From Microglena sp. YARC (lineage: Eukaryota; Chlorophyta; Chlorophyceae; Chlamydomonadales; Chlamydomonadaceae): a stretch of DNA of 64,000 nt. Shown here in pieces: positions 62,560 to 64,000 of this stretch. The stretch covers positions 61,989,358-62,053,357 of the forward strand of contig CM039464.1 of NCBI GenBank assembly GCA_022414725.1. Direction: 5' to 3'. The position numbers were made by a program, and so were the translations under genes. Below the pieces are notes generated by a model. The model did not search any database. It was not told the origin of the DNA and saw only the letters and a program-made list of their open reading frames with translations. Position 1 is the first letter of the stretch; the number at the start of each line of letters is the position of its first letter.

Positions 62560-64000
62560 GTGATAGAGATTTTGCTTGTTCGCTTGCGTGTTTGTTTGTT
62601 TGCTTGTATGCTTGTTTGTTTGTCTGGCAATTGTCAGAAGAGGACTTACGCTTTAGGTGAGTGTGATAGAGAGCATGATTTATTTATCCGTTGTTTGATT
62701 TTTTGTTTGTTTGTTTTGCTTGATTGCTTGTTTGCTTGTTTGTTTGCTTGTTTGTTTGTTTTGCTTGTTGGTTTGCTTGTTGCTGTTTGCTTGTTTGTTT
62801 GTTGTTGTTTGTTTTTTTGCTTGATTGCTTTATTTGCTTGTTTGTTTGCTTGTTTGTTTGTTTGTTTTGCTTGATTGCTTGTTTGTTTGCTTGTTTGTTT
62901 GTTTGTTTTGCTTGATTGCTTGTTTGCTTGTTTGTTTGCTTGTTTGTTTTGCTTGTTTTTGTTTTGCTTGATTGCTTGTTTTGCTTGTTTGCTTGTTTGT
63001 TTGTTTGTTTTCTAGATTGCTTGTTTGCTTGTTTTCTTTGCTTGTTTGTTTTTGTTTTTGCTTGATGCTTGTTTGTTGTTTGCTTGTTTGTTTGTTTGCT
63101 TGTTGTTGTTTGTTTGCTTGTTTGTTTGTTTTTGCTTGCTTGTTTGCTTGTTGTTTGCTTGTTTGTTTGTTCGTTTTGCTTGATTGCTTGTTTGCTTGTT
63201 TGTTTGCTTGTTTGTTTGTTTGTTTTGCTTGATTGCTTGTTTGCTTGTTTGTTTGCTTGTTTGTTTGTTTGTTTTGCTTGATTGCTTGTTTGTTTGTTTG
63301 TTTGTCTGGCAATTGTCAGAAGAGGACTTAAGCTTTAGGTGAGTGTGATAGAGAGCATGATTTATTTATCCGTTGTTTGATTTTTTGTTTGTTTGTTTTG
63401 CTTGATTGCTTGTTTGTTTGCTTGTTTGTTTGTTTGTTTTGCTTGATTGCTTGTTTGCTTGTTTGTTTGTTTGTTTGTTTGTTTGTTTTGCTTGTTTGCT
63501 TGTTTGCTTGTTTGTTTGCTTGTTTGTTTGTTTGTTTTGCTTGTTTGCTTGTTTGTTTGCTTGTTTGTTTGTTTGTTTTGCTTGATTGCTTGTTTGATTG
63601 TTTGTTTGCTTGTTTGTTTGTTTGTTTTGCTTGTTTGCTTGTTTGTTTGCTTGTTTGTTTGTTTGTTTTGCTTGATTGCTTGTTTGCTTGTTTGTTTGTT
63701 TGCTTGTTTGTTTGTTTGTTTTGCTTGTTTGCTTGTTTGCTTGTTTGTTTGCTTGTTTGTTTGTTTGTTTTGCTTGATTGCTTGTTTGCTTGTTTGTTTG
63801 CTTGTTTGTTTGTTTGTTTTGCTTGATTGCTTGTTTGCTTGTTTGTTTGCTTGTTTGTTTGTTTGTTTTGCTTGATTGCTTGTTTGCTTGTTTGTTTGCT
63901 TGTTTGTTTGTTTGTTTTGCTTGATTGCTTGTTTGCTTGTTTGTTTGTTTGTTTGTCTGGCAATTGTCAGAAGAGGACTTAAGCTTTAGGTGAGTGTGAT
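62560..64000 (+). repeat. TTGCTTGTTTG array with 650-680-bp higher-order units
   Basis: TTGCTTGTTTGTTTG microsatellite blocks are separated by an identical segment, TCTGGCAATTGTCAGAAGAG to TTTAG/GTGAGTGTGATAGAG + AGCATGATTTATTTATCC, at 62,622, 63,304 and 63,956. A related CAGGAGAGGAATCAAGCTGC + AG/GCAAGTGTGATAGAG lies just before, at 62,532. Frames of Cys/Leu/Phe/Val or Lys/Gln/Thr/Asn are repeat translations. Confidence 0.92.

Noticed and set aside
62371..63963. Open frames of Cys/Leu/Phe/Val (plus) and Lys/Gln/Thr/Asn (minus)
   Set aside because: They are products of the TTGCTTGTTTG repeat with no domain or start context.

Overview
This window is nuclear DNA from a eukaryote. Genes are split by GT-AG introns, and simple repeats, satellites and short inverted-repeat transposons fill most of the rest. 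A plant-type AP2 domain exon, a U2AF-like splicing factor and a fasciclin-domain protein point to the green lineage, perhaps an alga of prasinophyte type. That placement is an inference and no species is established. There are no operons, CRISPR arrays or bacterial features.

Layout: (1) 1-19,915 is a direct segmental duplication of about 10 kb. Each copy carries one gene for an N-terminal RING plus ankyrin-repeat protein, followed by an 82-bp minisatellite. Copy A (3,394-8,109) is broken by single-base indels in its 5' half. Copy B (12,982-17,301) is open except for one in-frame stop near its 3' end. (2) 20,000-27,350 is rich in mobile elements. It has several families of about 150-250-bp inverted-repeat elements flanked by 8-bp target duplications (hAT-like MITEs), a duplicated AP2 exon and an unidentified minus-strand gene. 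(3) About 29,000-46,771 (+) is a U2AF65-like gene: an acidic Ala/Pro/Glu repeat, an RS domain, then two nearly identical RRMs that arose by duplication of an exon block. (4) 46,800-50,250 is intergenic with more MITEs. (5) 50,360-55,740 (+) is a secreted fasciclin (FAS1) gene whose five exons I could join exactly into 248 codons plus stop. (6) 57,333-58,724 holds a 5'-truncated LINE tail and an RNase H fragment. (7) 58,690-64,000 is almost entirely satellite.

The most unusual feature is shared by the U2AF-like and FAS1 genes. The introns are filled with tandem, decaying copies of the exon-intron junctions. The 5' part of an intron repeats the end of the upstream exon with its GT donor, and the 3' part repeats the AG acceptor with the start of the downstream exon. 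Reading frames close only when the outermost sites are used, so the inner copies look like decoy splice sites. That this happens inside a gene for a 3'-splice-site recognition factor, next to several hundred bases of pyrimidine-rich repeat, makes autoregulation or recursive splicing worth testing.
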